Shown: in pieces, positions 29,901 to 42,100 of the stretch
Numbering within the stretch: the stretch's first letter is position 1
Layout of the letters: each line of letters opens with the position of its first letter
Assembly: GCF_947623445.1 (NCBI RefSeq)
Contig: NC_135244.1
Coordinates: 5,456,001-5,520,000, forward strand
Length of the DNA stretch: 64,000 bases
Source of the DNA: Clavelina lepadiformis
Lineage: Eukaryota; Chordata; Ascidiacea; Aplousobranchia; Clavelinidae
Direction: 5' to 3'
Program-made: the position numbers and the translations under genes
Notes under the pieces: model-generated
Told to the model about the DNA's origin: nothing
The model's input: the letters and a program-made list of their open reading frames with translations, nothing else
Database searches by the model: none

Positions 29901-31673
29901 GATTGAGCAAAAATCGTACTCCCTTAGGAACACAAATCCACTCCCGGACTTCTCCCCATCCACTGCGAGAATCCCACAATTTCGTTCCGGGTGCTGGAGG
30001 AGACAAAGCGGACAATTTGGCCCCTTTTCACAAAGGTACTGGTCTAGATGATGGAAATGGTACCTGCAGTAGCACAACTACGCCGTTAGCTGGTTCCAAC
30101 ACCTCCACTCCCATAGAGAGGAACGCACCACCTGTTATTATTAGCGGCTCTCAACAGAAAAACAAGCAGACAATGGTTACGCAACCCTTAGTGCAGAAAT
30201 CAAAGTCAGAAAGTAAGTCGTATGTGATTTCTCCATAATAACCCGTGATTGGTTTTCAATCAATTTTTTTTCCTTCCTTAAGTCTAAACTGTTTCTAACT
30301 GAGCTATGTGATTGCCACCGTATTTAATTACAGTACCCTGTAAAGCTGTATGGACTTTGAAAGCAACAATATTGCGTCGATGAACATTGCATAGTTTGAT
30401 AATAGTTAAATTGTTAGACGATTTAAGACTCACTCTTGCTGCATCATAACACAGTGTAAATGCAACCTTAATTTATCCTGCTTTGTATTTGTTATATGAA
30501 TAGCAGATGAACCGCTACCCAACGAAACTGTATCTACTGTCACTTCAACCATATCACAAGCTGCAACCAGTACCTCCAATCTAGTAACTCTTGCCCCCAC
30601 CGGTGTCATTAAAACCTCGGCAGGTGAAGTTCCTGTTTTCCAGTATCAGGCCGAGTACTTGAGAAATACAGTAAAGGAGATGGTGGACGATTTAGGGTGG
30701 GTGTATCATTGTTATCTTTTTAGAGAATTAAAAAGTGTTTACTGGACCACCAAAATCTAAAAACTTTTTAATGCAATTATCACCGAAAGTCGAATCACTA
30801 ATTGAATTTAGGAATTTGGGCTAATCTTCGCTGATGTAAATGAAACGTTCCGAATTAGCTTACATTTCTAACTGGGCGTGTAGATAGTTTTCCAAATCCT
30901 GTGTGTTGGGCTTATTTAGTGAACATGTTGCGGTTAACAAACCAAACCTTCTCAAATGCCACCATTCCATGCCAACGTTACCGCTACATAACCGCAGCAG
31001 TTCTATTGACGCCACAGTACAGTCCTCGCTTGAACGCAAAAGCTTCCAAAGAATGTACCTTACTGAAATCACCAATTTAACGTTCTTTATCAGTGTATGA
31101 ATTTAATACCGAGTTTATTATCAAGTATAGAATATTTCTTCCTAGAATGTTGAAAAGGTCAACAATGACCTTTGTTTATTCAGCGCGCCGCCGTACCTTA
31201 TTAAATTAACGGTGACGTCACGCAAAGGTATTATTGCGACACTCGTGTAAATCTTTACAAGGTGTCGGTTGTCGTAAACTCGCCAGTGTTACTCACATAT
31301 CCGCGCGCTCTTACCACATCAATATGCGTTGCGAGTAGAGTATGCCTGAGTCAAAGATCTCTCGGAGATATCTGTAGGCGTCGGCCTGGCCTTGGGGCAA
31401 GTGCGCCGCAGAATGTTTAAGGTGATAACGATCTCCATATTATATCCGCCGTGTTCATATCCAAATCCTTGCGATAAAACGCAATCTTTTCATCTTATCG
31501 TCAACAGCGATCAACTCCGAAGTCAGATGAACGAACATCTCGCTCAGATGGTCAAGTTCTTCCTTCGTCAGGAGGAAGTGATACAAGCGCAAAGATGCGA
31601 CGTCAACCAACGACTCCTCCAGGAAGTCGAGAGGTTAAAAGAAGAGAACGAGAGGCTTCGTAGGAGGTATTAA
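26908..31673 (+). CDS. NEDD1: NEDD1 gamma-tubulin ring complex targeting protein (first exon unresolved)
   Basis: WD40 protein that recruits the gamma-tubulin ring complex to centrosomes and spindles. Exons found: 26908-27032, 27160-27237, 27400-27540, 27699-27888, 28129-28312, 28569-28761, 28937-29048, 29154-29258, 29377-29640, 29871-30212, 30504-30696, 31508-31673 (696 codons, all in phase). The WD40 part opens with ASAGDDIKIWDS (human ASSGDDIKIWDA). It continues with STSSSGDKILL, GEHQTCVK, HSSPVTCIAL, LGMTLDDGSLNLWDA, YHNFQEIHNAPA, VGLDKYLMIYD and AGSSMGKIYHFDLRSL. A Ser/Thr-rich linker includes GGVLSPVREDVFEN (human SLGDMFSPIRDDA). The C-terminal coiled coil (FQYQAEYLRNTVKEMVDDL to LLQEVERLKEENERLRRRY) aligns without gaps to the human gamma-tubulin-binding end. 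Intron 27033-27159 looks U12-type. The initiator exon was not identified. Confidence 0.93.
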
Positions 31674-33783
31674 GGCTCCGCAACCGCCTCTGCCTAATAT
31701 TTGCATTTCTTATCGTTTCCTGTAAACTACAGGTCACGTGACGTTTAATTGTCTTCCAACTTCTTCCATGGTCATGACATATGTTGAATTTAATGCCTTC
31801 ACAATGTATTTCTCACCATACGAAGTTGTCCCGTTTTTTGCACCGACTAAGAATTATCCGTTTATACCGCCCTGTGCTCCTTGCCGTACCCTTGTGAATG
31901 GTCGCTGAAGCTCAACAAGTCAGGTTAATTGCTGGAAAATAATCACAACCGGCGAAAACGCCAGTCTTGAAATAAGTGGCAGAGGATCATTTATGATAAA
32001 ATATATTCCGTCGTGCTCTTGTCGAAATTATTCTATTCCCTTTGGTATAATTTTTGTTTCCAGGGCTGTTCTATTAAAGCTTGCCGTTGCATGATGAGTA
32101 ACTTTTACCCGCACTGATTTGTCTACGCTTGACCTATAGCTAGTTGTTAAATTGCCTGGAACCCAATCCATTTCACGTAGCGTTTATGGTGCTTCGTAAT
32201 GCCTTACAGATATTTGGTGTCATTAGCCTTGTATGTGGGTTTCCTTATAGTTTATGACGTGATACTACGCTCTTTTTTCAATTTTTTGAACGTTTTTGTA
32301 TTATCAGCGACGTGCCTACACAAAATATAAAAATCTCATTTTGTAGAAAATACAAACGCACATTGCTCATACCAATCGATCGTCATAGCGTGCAGACTGT
32401 ATGTGAGTTATCGCGGTGTGTTCGTACCCGGTCGTCACCTTGTAATTATAAGTTCAAATCGGCGCATATTTTCAAACTTTACAACTAAATTGGATTGCGG
32501 TACAATATAAGTTAGCCTGCAGTGAATAGTGAACTGAAAGACCTGCATCCCGTAATTGTGTAATGTTGATAATAATCACTTGAGTGTAAGTTTAGGACAA
32601 GAAGAGCACTTTAATATCAGTCGCATGTCGACAACGCCCTCCCGTTAATGACAGCTGTGAGCGCCCTACTTTCTGACTCGAATAATGTCGAAAATATATT
32701 TTAGCCCGTTCAGAAACGGACGCCAAACTCGGCCCTTATTGATTTTGTTGGGCCTATAATTGTAAAGTCTTTGTTTGTGTCGACGCACTCCTCAAATCGA
32801 TGCGCTGTGTCATCGATCGCTTTTTCCTTTGTTCGCTGCCTTTTTTGCAACGGAGTGTAGCCTATGTTGACTGTGTAAATAATGAGCAAGCCTCCAAAAA
32901 TTAGCAGGCGGTTCTCAATCAGACACTAAATCGATTATTAGCATCGTTTTTGGTATATTAACATTGGACAGAACTTCACATATTACTTCGTATCAAAAAA
33001 CAAAACATTTTACCATGAACAGCTATATGTGGTCAGTCAAAACACCTGCAACCGTACAGTGGTCAACGTGAACCTACTGTAAGACAAGACAAAGCAACGA
33101 TTTCTTGTGGATTGGTCGAATATTTTCAAATCCGCTTCAACAGTCAAATTGAATTTGAAGTGCTAATTGCCCAACAAGCATGATGTATTAAACCAGTATT
33201 TAACTTACTAATTTCGTTTTCAGTCTTAATTGGATTTTATTAGCTTGATCAGTCATTATCACAGAAAACAACAGATAAACAATGTCAGTCACAGAAGAAT
33301 TATCAAAAACACGCTAAATAACGGACTTGCAAGACCAATCAGTAAAAAGACCTTAGTTAAGTACAAATAAAAGTCCACAATGAAACAAAATTGTTATGGG
33401 CTGCGCAGTTGGCGATGTACTGTAATGACGCTTTGTCAGCCGCCAATCAAGGTATTGCAGAGTGAATCCAAGTGAAACAAAATAGCATTGTCAAAATAGA
33501 TGCGAGGTCAACAACGACACAAAATACAAAACATTGCACGTCGCCCCGAGGATAAAAGACCAACGTTTTTCGTGACATTTCGAGGAAATATTGCCCGCAA
33601 TTAAGCACGCTTGCCGGTCAAAGTCAGTTCATACGGTCATTATAGATTACGAGCAATAAACCCACAAACATACCGTCAGCAATGACATTAGAAGAGTTGA
33701 TGGCAGCTTCTTAACTTGGTTGGAAGGCAAGTTGGGTCTTTTTGCGGGTAGGCGGTAGGCGCCATTCGGGACCATAAAAAAAG
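31674..33783. other. Intergenic, NEDD1 and G-gamma 3' sides
   Basis: About 2.1 kb. It includes the NEDD1 3' UTR and, on the minus strand, a TTTATT (poly(A) signal for the G-gamma gene) near 33236. I found no gene, repeat or structured RNA I can support. Confidence 0.4.
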
Positions 33784-34008
33784 TCACAAAACACAACAGT
33801 AACGTCTCTTTTCTTTGTAAGGGTTGTTCCCTGTTCTATGAAACAGGTAATCATTTTCAGCATGTTCTTGGCAGTAGGCCACAAGTTCACGACATGCTGT
33901 GCTGGCGGGGATAAGTTCTTGACCTCCGTTTTCCGCGACCCCGTCGTGATTTGTACTTGCAGTTGCCTGGGTTTGGGTATGGTCGTTAGCCCGCTGGTAT
34001 GCTTCCAT
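33784..34008 (-). CDS. Heterotrimeric G-protein gamma subunit (copy A)
   Basis: 74-aa single-exon frame. G-gamma pairs with G-beta and anchors it to the plasma membrane through a prenylated C-terminus. Seen: ACRELVAYCQEHAENDYLF followed by NNPYKEKRRYCCVL, matching the family core ACADLMAYCEAHAKEDPL and NPFREKKFFCAIL. The last four residues CCVL form a CAAX box ending in Leu, which predicts geranylgeranylation. The N-terminal 35 residues (MEAYQRANDHTQTQAT) are polar and lack the usual heptad helix that contacts G-beta. Either this subunit is divergent or an upstream exon was missed. ATG 34008 is the first in frame. A second G-gamma gene lies at 54994. Confidence 0.85.
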   Translation of the reverse strand: MEAYQRANDHTQTQATASTNHDGVAENGGQELIPASTACRELVAYCQEHAENDYLFHRTGNNPYKEKRRYCCVL

Positions 34009-36166
34009 CTTAAATCGTAATACGCCTGGAGAAAATGCAGGGTGCAGTCTAACGTTGACAATTTGACAACGAAATGCCGACTTCTTACTTTGTTAATAAA
34101 GCAACAACTGATTCTAAAGAAACCTAGCACACGAAATTTGATCCTTAATCAGCTCTCAACTTTCCAGCTTGTATTGTCAACTTTCTGCAAAAAACTGCAC
34201 AGTAAGAAATCAGTTTCACTATCGCGCTAATGCTGCACAATGCTTTGTAGCATTCGCAGCCAAGTGCTAGCAGCTAGCAGTTAAATTTTACCTAACATAC
34301 GAAAACTTAAACAAGTCAACGTTGTAATCTAAACAAAATAATTGATTCAGCTGACTAAAGGTTTAGAATGCTTTCGGAAACCTAAACCAAAGATTGTTTT
34401 ATTAGCTACACGCGCTTAAGCATAAGCGTTTCAACGAGCATACACGAACAACAAAACTCCTAACTATACGACGAAATCAGACAAGTGATCTTGTGTTATA
34501 CGCCTACAGCGCAAGCACCACAGAACCATAAGAAAAAGGCGATTATCTGATAAGTAAAAAAGAGTGTAGCTTTGAGATGCGGCATGAGAATGGTCTTGAT
34601 TTAAGTGGCCGTGAGGGTTGGCACGTTTTTGCTCTAGTCCTTGCGGCTTGCGCATTTCGTTGGTGCAAGGCGAAATTTAAAAAATTTTTACCAATCAGCC
34701 ACATGCCACGGTATTGCGTTATGTAAGAATTAAATATTTAAAGCCGTTTTACGCGTGATACGAATATTTTCATCTACCTACATCTAACATTGCACAGACA
34801 AATTCCTTTTTTTAACACATCACACAACGATTACGAGGCTGGCGGTTCCATGTTTTTATGAAAAAAATTTGTAATAAACAGCAAAATCGTCTGCAATTAC
34901 TAAAAACCCGAGGTTTGAAAATATTCGAACTTGTGTTTACATAAACAGGGTACGTCATTCTTACAAGTTACGTAAAAAAGCGCAGCGAAAGCCGAGAAGT
35001 AGTAAATTTCTGGCCGTTGATTATTTTTTGTAATTTGTGTAATTTTTGATATGGTGGACTGCTGACAGTAAAAATTTTTATTCTTTTACTGCCATCGTAG
35101 TGTACGTTTATGCCTTCGAGGCCTTGCCACATTTTTTTGACTTATTTGTGGTAAATATCACCGCTATTGCTTATACGTTTGGGACCACGTGCGTCAGCAA
35201 TTTTCGTCACCCACGTTTAACCCGAAAAGTAAAAAGAATGAATGAATTAACGTCTTCAGTAGGCTTGCGAAATCACACGAGCTGCTCCGCATGAAGCTAA
35301 TAGAGGTTAATGAGGTTGATGTTATATGTTCAAAATAAATCGTTGGCTGGAAATCGTTGGAAATCGCTGAAAATCGTTGGTTGTTGGAAGCTACTATATG
35401 TTTCATATGTGTCATGGTCGGCTAAAAATTCTATAACGTGCATGTGACCAAAGATCACTAATGAGACGATGATAAAAAGATTTTCAATAATACAATTAAT
35501 GGAAAACACAGCTATTGCGTATAAAGCTAAAGCAGGCATATCCATATGCAACCACGAGTAGGAAGGTATTCAAAACAATACAAGAATTTAGTCTGTTACA
35601 CCATCGGCGAAGCTGAGACAGACTTTCAAAATTTTTTTTACAGTAACCTATATAAAATCTTTTTAAAACCATCTGTGAGATGAAGCATCATCATAAAAGT
35701 TTTCACAATTTTCAAAACATTTTCAACTTATTTTCACAGTCAAAACTGGAAGATGGTGCAAAACGAGGACGAAAATATTACTTTGAAAAGAAATTGTTTT
35801 GAAATCGTTCTTCTCTAAATTGAACTCAACATCGCATATCGTGGAATAAAAGATTTTTCTTATGGTTATGGGGTGGGGGAAAGAAAATATAACTAAGCAG
35901 TTTTCCAACATTCCATTTATTAGACCGCAATACACAAGTAACTCTCTGCCAACCGTTGGTAAACACCAGTGCTGCACTAAACCGATAATGACAAAACAAC
36001 GGCAACCTTCAACGCATTAATTAATGCTCCGTTAACATCTGACTTGCACAAACTTTAGCATTACAAGCGATTTAGAAACTTTTTACCATAGTTAACCGTT
36101 ATTAGATGCTATACAACACACAAAAACAAGGGCAGCTTGCACGTAAGGACACAAGCTAGACAAATT
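34009..36166. other. Intergenic between G-gamma A and EIF3A 3' end
   Basis: About 2.1 kb with the G-gamma promoter side and the EIF3A 3' UTR. A minus-strand poly(A) signal (TTTATT on plus) lies at 35916-35921, about 250 bp beyond the EIF3A stop. A small tandem of the word AAATCGTTGG lies at 35335-35390. No gene seen. Confidence 0.4.
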
Positions 36167-39100
36167 TCAACGACCGACCGTCGTCCATCCATCGTCGTCA
36201 CGTCTTCGACGAGGCTCTTCACCTGCGGGCTTCCGAGGTGGCTCATCGCGCATACTACATGCGACAAAGACACATGTTTGTTATACTTAATACAAGCTTG
36301 CAGGATATTGTGAGCACAGAAAGTCCTTTACTAGTACGACCACTGCATTATAGACGTAGATACAATCAGGAACATTGAATAATCAAATTTGTCAATAGCA
36401 TCCACATAATCTATAAATAATTAATTTGCAACTGCCTTACCGTGATGGACGCCACGGTTGATCTGATGGAGCAGGACGATCGCGATCTTTTGGCGGTCCA
36501 CTTTCCCGATCTTCCGGAGGACCACGTGCTCTCCAGGATCCTTCTACCCTGTCCGGTGGTCCACTCCGCCAGCTGGATTTCTCCTGAGGTGCATCTCGTC
36601 GCCAAGGACCTCTTGCTGGTGGTGGAGGGCTTCTTCTTCCAGCCGGAGACCTTCTCCTTCCTGGAGGTGAACTGCGTCCCGGAGGTGAATCTCGTCGACC
36701 AGTTGGTGAGAATCTTCGTCCCGGTGGTGATCGACGCCTTCCAGGAGGAGAGCTACGTCTCGGTGACGGAGATCTTCGTCTCCACGAATCTTCTCTAAAA
36801 TTTTGGAACATATTTGGGCATAAGTTGATAAAGCAACTAAGCAGGACAACAAAACCTGAAGACACACCTGTCTGATCTTGGAGGAGCGCCTCGTGGTTGT
36901 GGGCGATCAATATCTCTTGGTGGTCCACGATCACGTGGCGGTGACCCACGACGCCAGGCGCCACGAGATGGTGATCTGTCATTTAACAGTTAAAATTGTA
37001 CACATCAAAACTACATTTTGAAGATATATATTATATATTGTATCATCACCCAATAGGCAATATTGTAGCAAATAGACTAAAACAGCATGTATCTTATGCA
37101 AAATTTTTCTGTAATGTTTTCATGAAAATGTGATCAATTAGCTGGTACAAGCTAAGGAATTTACTGATCCAATAAAATTCGTATTACAAAAATTGGGATC
37201 CCTCTTGGCACTTTAAATGACTAATTATTAAATTCCATATTTTGATAACAAAGTGAACTTATTCAATAGACCAGTATTCAGCAAAGGGTCAAATTACTAC
37301 TTTTCCATTATACACATTGTACTGGAAAATAACAAGTTTTGAAATTTATGATTTTTTGTAAATCTCATTCAGTGCAGGAAATATTACTTGAGACTGTCGT
37401 TTTCCCTAATATTTTGTACTGTATAAAGATTAATGTAGAGTTATTTCTATTCTGAAACAAAAAGCTTGACTTTTAAGCCTGTATTTTCTCAAAACTATGA
37501 TTGACTTTGAATTATGCCTCGCTATTACTTTGACTGACTGCTTCAGAGATATACAAGCAATTAAATATTTCATGATTAAGTCTGAAGAAATTTTCAGCTT
37601 GGTCAACTGTTAAAAAATGAAATTTTCGTTTTTCAATCATGCGACTTCTGCAACACGGCAAAGTTAAAAAAAATTTGCATCATTCCCCTAATCAAAACAA
37701 GATTACAACTTATCAGCTCTTACGGTTCTCTTGGTGCTTGACGACGCCAGCTATCACCAGATCTGTTGTCGCCTCTTCCCCAGTCTCTATCTCGATCCTT
37801 GTCATCGCTTCTCCATGGACTTTGATCGGTTCCGTCTTGTTCAACCGCAGCTATCTGTCTGGATGATACCCACGGCTTCGATGCAGCCCTGCGAAGATGA
37901 GGTCATCGTTATTCAAGGTTGGTAAGTGACAACTGTGTGTTGTAAGTAGTTTTTGAGGTCAAGATCAGTTGTCGTCGTTTGCTGAGGGAAGTTGTTTCAG
38001 CTTTGCAGAATAGATGCTGCTGATGTGCAGTAGTGTTTTCAATACACAGGTTTACATACAATAGGCAACATTTCAGCACCATTTTTATATCATACAACGC
38101 CTGAACACAGACTTAGTTAACAGTAACTGAATTATTTAAAATGCAGGGTGTGGTTGTTGAACCATGTCTAGTTCGTAACAAGTTACACCACATTGAAGGC
38201 ACAGTTATTGAGAAAAAGTAACTACTCTGGAATACAGAGGCAACAGTGCTATAAATACAACATCATTTCAAAATCTGTTGCTTAAAATTCATCTGCAGAA
38301 AACGATATTGTTTTTTACACCTAGCTTTTTAAAAACAATTCCTTTAACAACCTTGTACCTCATCATCAATGATAATTATTTACCTTTCTGGCGGCCCAGG
38401 TCTTCGGGGTTGATCGCTCACAGCTGACTGCCGTTGCCTTTCAAGTTTTGCTTCTATTTCTTGTTCTCGCTCCCGCTGACGTTGCTCTTGCTCTTGAAGA
38501 GCACGCATTTTATCCTCATAAGCCTTCTTTTCCGCTTCCTGCTGCTCTTGCTTCAGCCGTTCTTCTTCTTCTCGCTCTGTAAACAGAAAACGTACCTAAC
38601 AAAAACTTTTTAATTACCCAGTAATCTAAACAAAAAAAACCTAGCTCGGCATTGAAGTGCACAAAACGTTTTACTTTCCTTTAAACAAAAAAAAATAGTA
38701 AATAAATAAAAGCAAAGAATTATTTATCTTACTCTTCTTAAGCTCTTCGTCTTTCTTTCTCTGCATAGCTTCTTCCCTATCCTTGAGCCACTTTTGCCGA
38801 CGTTCTTCCTTGCGTTGCTCCCGACGTTTAGCTAAACGGATTGCACGTTCCTCTGCTACTGCTTTCTCAAAGCCCGACAGTTTTTCCTGGAATGATACAT
38901 AAAACTTTTAATTCAAGGATGCCTTCAATCTCATAAGATGCAAGCATTTAAAACATAATTATCGAGAAAAGTTCAACCTGGACTTGGTTACCAGTGAGAT
39001 GCTTATGGTGAAAATGTTATCTAATTCATTTAAAACAATGTCGTTGTCCACACATTAGAAAACGTATCAAAGAAAATTACCTCATAAACAGCTCTTCGAG

Positions 39101-42100
39101 TCTGGCATAAATGGGCGAGAAAAGCATCTCGATGTTCAGACATTCTGCTCAAGCGATGCTTATAAGAGTAAGCTTGTTCTTGCTCCTTTTTTAAGTTCTC
39201 AAGCTATAAGTAATAAGTAAATAACAAAAGTGTTATGTGTACAGCATAGCATAATGCAGTAATAAGGCTAGAACATTGCTATTTACGCCTTTTCTATTTT
39301 TTAACCAATTTCTTTTTATAATTGTTTATTGCAGCAATACAAATTCATTGAGTGTTCTAATAGTGCAACATATAAGCTCATAAGTTCACTAGAAATTCTG
39401 TAAGCAGCAAGGAAATAGTTCTTGAAATAATTATGATCGAAAAAACTGTGGAGCAGGATTGAAAATATTACAAAACGATGTCCTTTTGCACATTAAGAGC
39501 AAATGAAATAAATGTAATGCCAGCAACATACCCTTGTATCTTCCATTTCTTCCCAGAGTTTTGCATCATCAACCATTTTCTGCTGGTACTGAGCTTGCAG
39601 TAAAGGTACTTCTTCCAAGCGCTTGGCACGTTCGAAATAATCAACCTAGTAATGGACAACACAGTGTGGGGAAAAATGTTGTTGAATGTGTCAACAAAGC
39701 TTCTGGTAAGTTTTATAGAAAAAACATCCTTGACATGAAACTTGTTCATCAGCCAAACTAGGACCAATATTAGGTAACATGATCCACTCTCCGTGATGAA
39801 ATCATAGTGTGGTTTATCAGGTGCAAAAATCAAAACGATAATTGCGAGGTTGAAAAACAACAATACTATGAGTTTAATTTACCAACAACGTAACACCTAG
39901 ATGCCATGACATATATGCAACATAGGCTGACTGGTCATTGGAATGTAAGAAAGTATTCAGTAGCTTACCGGCATAATGATATATATTGATAATTATTTAT
40001 GTACCTTCTTCTCTTGAGACTTTAGTCTATCCTGCAATTCCTTTTTCTCGCGTTCCATCGTCTCCATCTGTCTCTTCATCAATTCATCAGCATTGATGTC
40101 TTCAAAGTTCTATAGAAATCATAACGCGGTTCTTGACAAATTAAATTAGTAACATTTAAAGAGATATTGCCTAACAATAATTGCCACAAAATGCAACAGG
40201 GTATTTACTATTAAACAATAATCTCACATGTTACATTACAATAATACCATTATCACAATGACTAACATCTATGTCAATGTCTTCCAATATCTTTTGACCG
40301 ATTTCTGTTTTTCGAATCATTTCAATTCGATCTGTGACAGTTCGTCGCTTTTCCTCCCTCTCTTTGTCCTTCTTGCGCTGGGCTTCTCTCGCCTTTTGCT
40401 CCTTATCAAGTCTCTCCTGCTCCGCTTGTTTCACCGCCTCCTCCTGCTTCTGGACAGCCTGCTGCTCCTTGAGTTCCTGTAATGAACATCCTTCTTTATT
40501 TGATATTTGTTATAGAGAGTTACTGATAAGATGTTAAAGTTATGTATATATTTCATATTATTATGATTTTATTCAGATCAATTTAAAACAACATCTGAAA
40601 TGTGAAGATCAAGTAAGATTTTAACAAAACACCTTCTCTAGATTGATGTGTTCCAGTCTTTCTTTTCTTTGTTCAATAATCAATTTTCTTTGTAGAACTC
40701 CCTGGTGGTCTTTTCGGGCAGTTTTGTGGTAATAGGTCAACAGAGAACTCTGTTGTTTGGCTAATTCATCCTGAAAAAAAATCTACATTTGAGAATTTGT
40801 TTTTGGGCATCAAAAGAAATATGAAAATTAATAGAGAAGAATATCACTTGCATTCCTTGCTAACAATGTTGCAACAGTTGCCAATATTTGAATTGAACAG
40901 TATATTACAGTAAACAATACATACCAGCATTTTGCCATTGTCTAGCATTTGATTTGCCAAATGTAAAGCTCTTGCCATCAAGTTGAAACGACCAGACACA
41001 CGTTCACTTGGCAGTTTTTGCAAACGATTTGTCGCGAAAAACTCGTCTTCCACATAAAGTGGAGAAGCATTTAGATCAGTTCCAAAGCTCAAAGAACCTT
41101 GATTGTGATCAAATCTCACCTAGAAAACAAATTTATATGTAAATACGCTATTTCTCGAGTAAAAAACGAATATTTGAGATCCTGAATCTTACAGACACAA
41201 ATCCACGATCAGACGCATGGTATTCACTTTTCTTTACTTTTGCAATTGTTTCCAAGGTGGCAACATCAAAATAAAATTGCTGCCAAGGATAGCAACTGCA
41301 GAAAGTAATAAGTAGGAAAAACATTTAAAATATACCTGCAATTGGCCATTGCGTGCAGCATCCACAATAGTTCTTTCCAAACGAAATGGTGTGGAAAATG
41401 GCACAAGTTTCAGCAGACGGTCAAACTTTATGGTTTGATACACCTCAGAAACCTGCATAAATGAATTAAACAATGTTTATTAGATTTATCAACGATGGAT
41501 AACTATTTTGCTGCACTTTCTAACCTACATGACCGTGTATAACAGTGGTTCTTAACCCCTGGGTTGTGACCCAAGCATGGGCTGCGGAGAGTTCGAAAAT
41601 GGGTTGTGACTGGGTCATGGTTACGACACTGAAAGTAGATACTTCTATATCTCTTCTATACGATACGCGAGAGGCCTCCAAAATAAGTATAATATACTCA
41701 AAATTCAAAGTGTGTAATAATGGGGCTGGCGCTGAGACCACATGCGCACCCGAAACTCTCTGAGGTGCATTCCACGAGGTCGTATCGCACATCAATATGA
41801 GATGCGTCCTCACCACTCTCCAACAAAGATTTCAACAATTGTGCGACGCCAAACAGTAACAAGGCGCACATTAAAATGAGAATATTAGATGCTGTGCTGC
41901 ATTTCTTTTTGTTTTATATTTCTGATATTTGTTCTGTGTTTGCGTTGTGAGCAAAATAACAGGGTTTCTTAGTTTTAAGCGTGGAAGCTTCGAAGTTCAT
42001 TTATTACTATTAGGTCACCACTTGGGTCGTCACCGCTCCCACAGATAAGATTTGGGTCGCGGCAAAAAAGACGAAGAACTACTGGTGTATACCATACCTG

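Noticed and set aside
30860-31100. Frames on both strands inside the last NEDD1 intron
   Set aside because: Joining 30696 to 31508 gives an ungapped match to the human NEDD1 C-terminus, so no exon is needed between.
33711-34130. 139-codon minus-strand frame over the G-gamma gene
   Set aside because: Different frame from the G-gamma homology; a shadow of copy A.
36437-36982. Reading exons 19-20 of EIF3A as one 181-codon protein
   Set aside because: It reads exon 19 in the wrong frame and crosses an intron with a good donor and acceptor; the spliced frame gives Arg/Pro/Ser-rich eIF3a tail.
41190-41279. Possible extra EIF3A exon between exons 9 and 10
   Set aside because: Human eIF3a goes directly from ARHCDLQ to VRIDH, and exon 9 to exon 10 gives [12 protein letters not shown] in frame.
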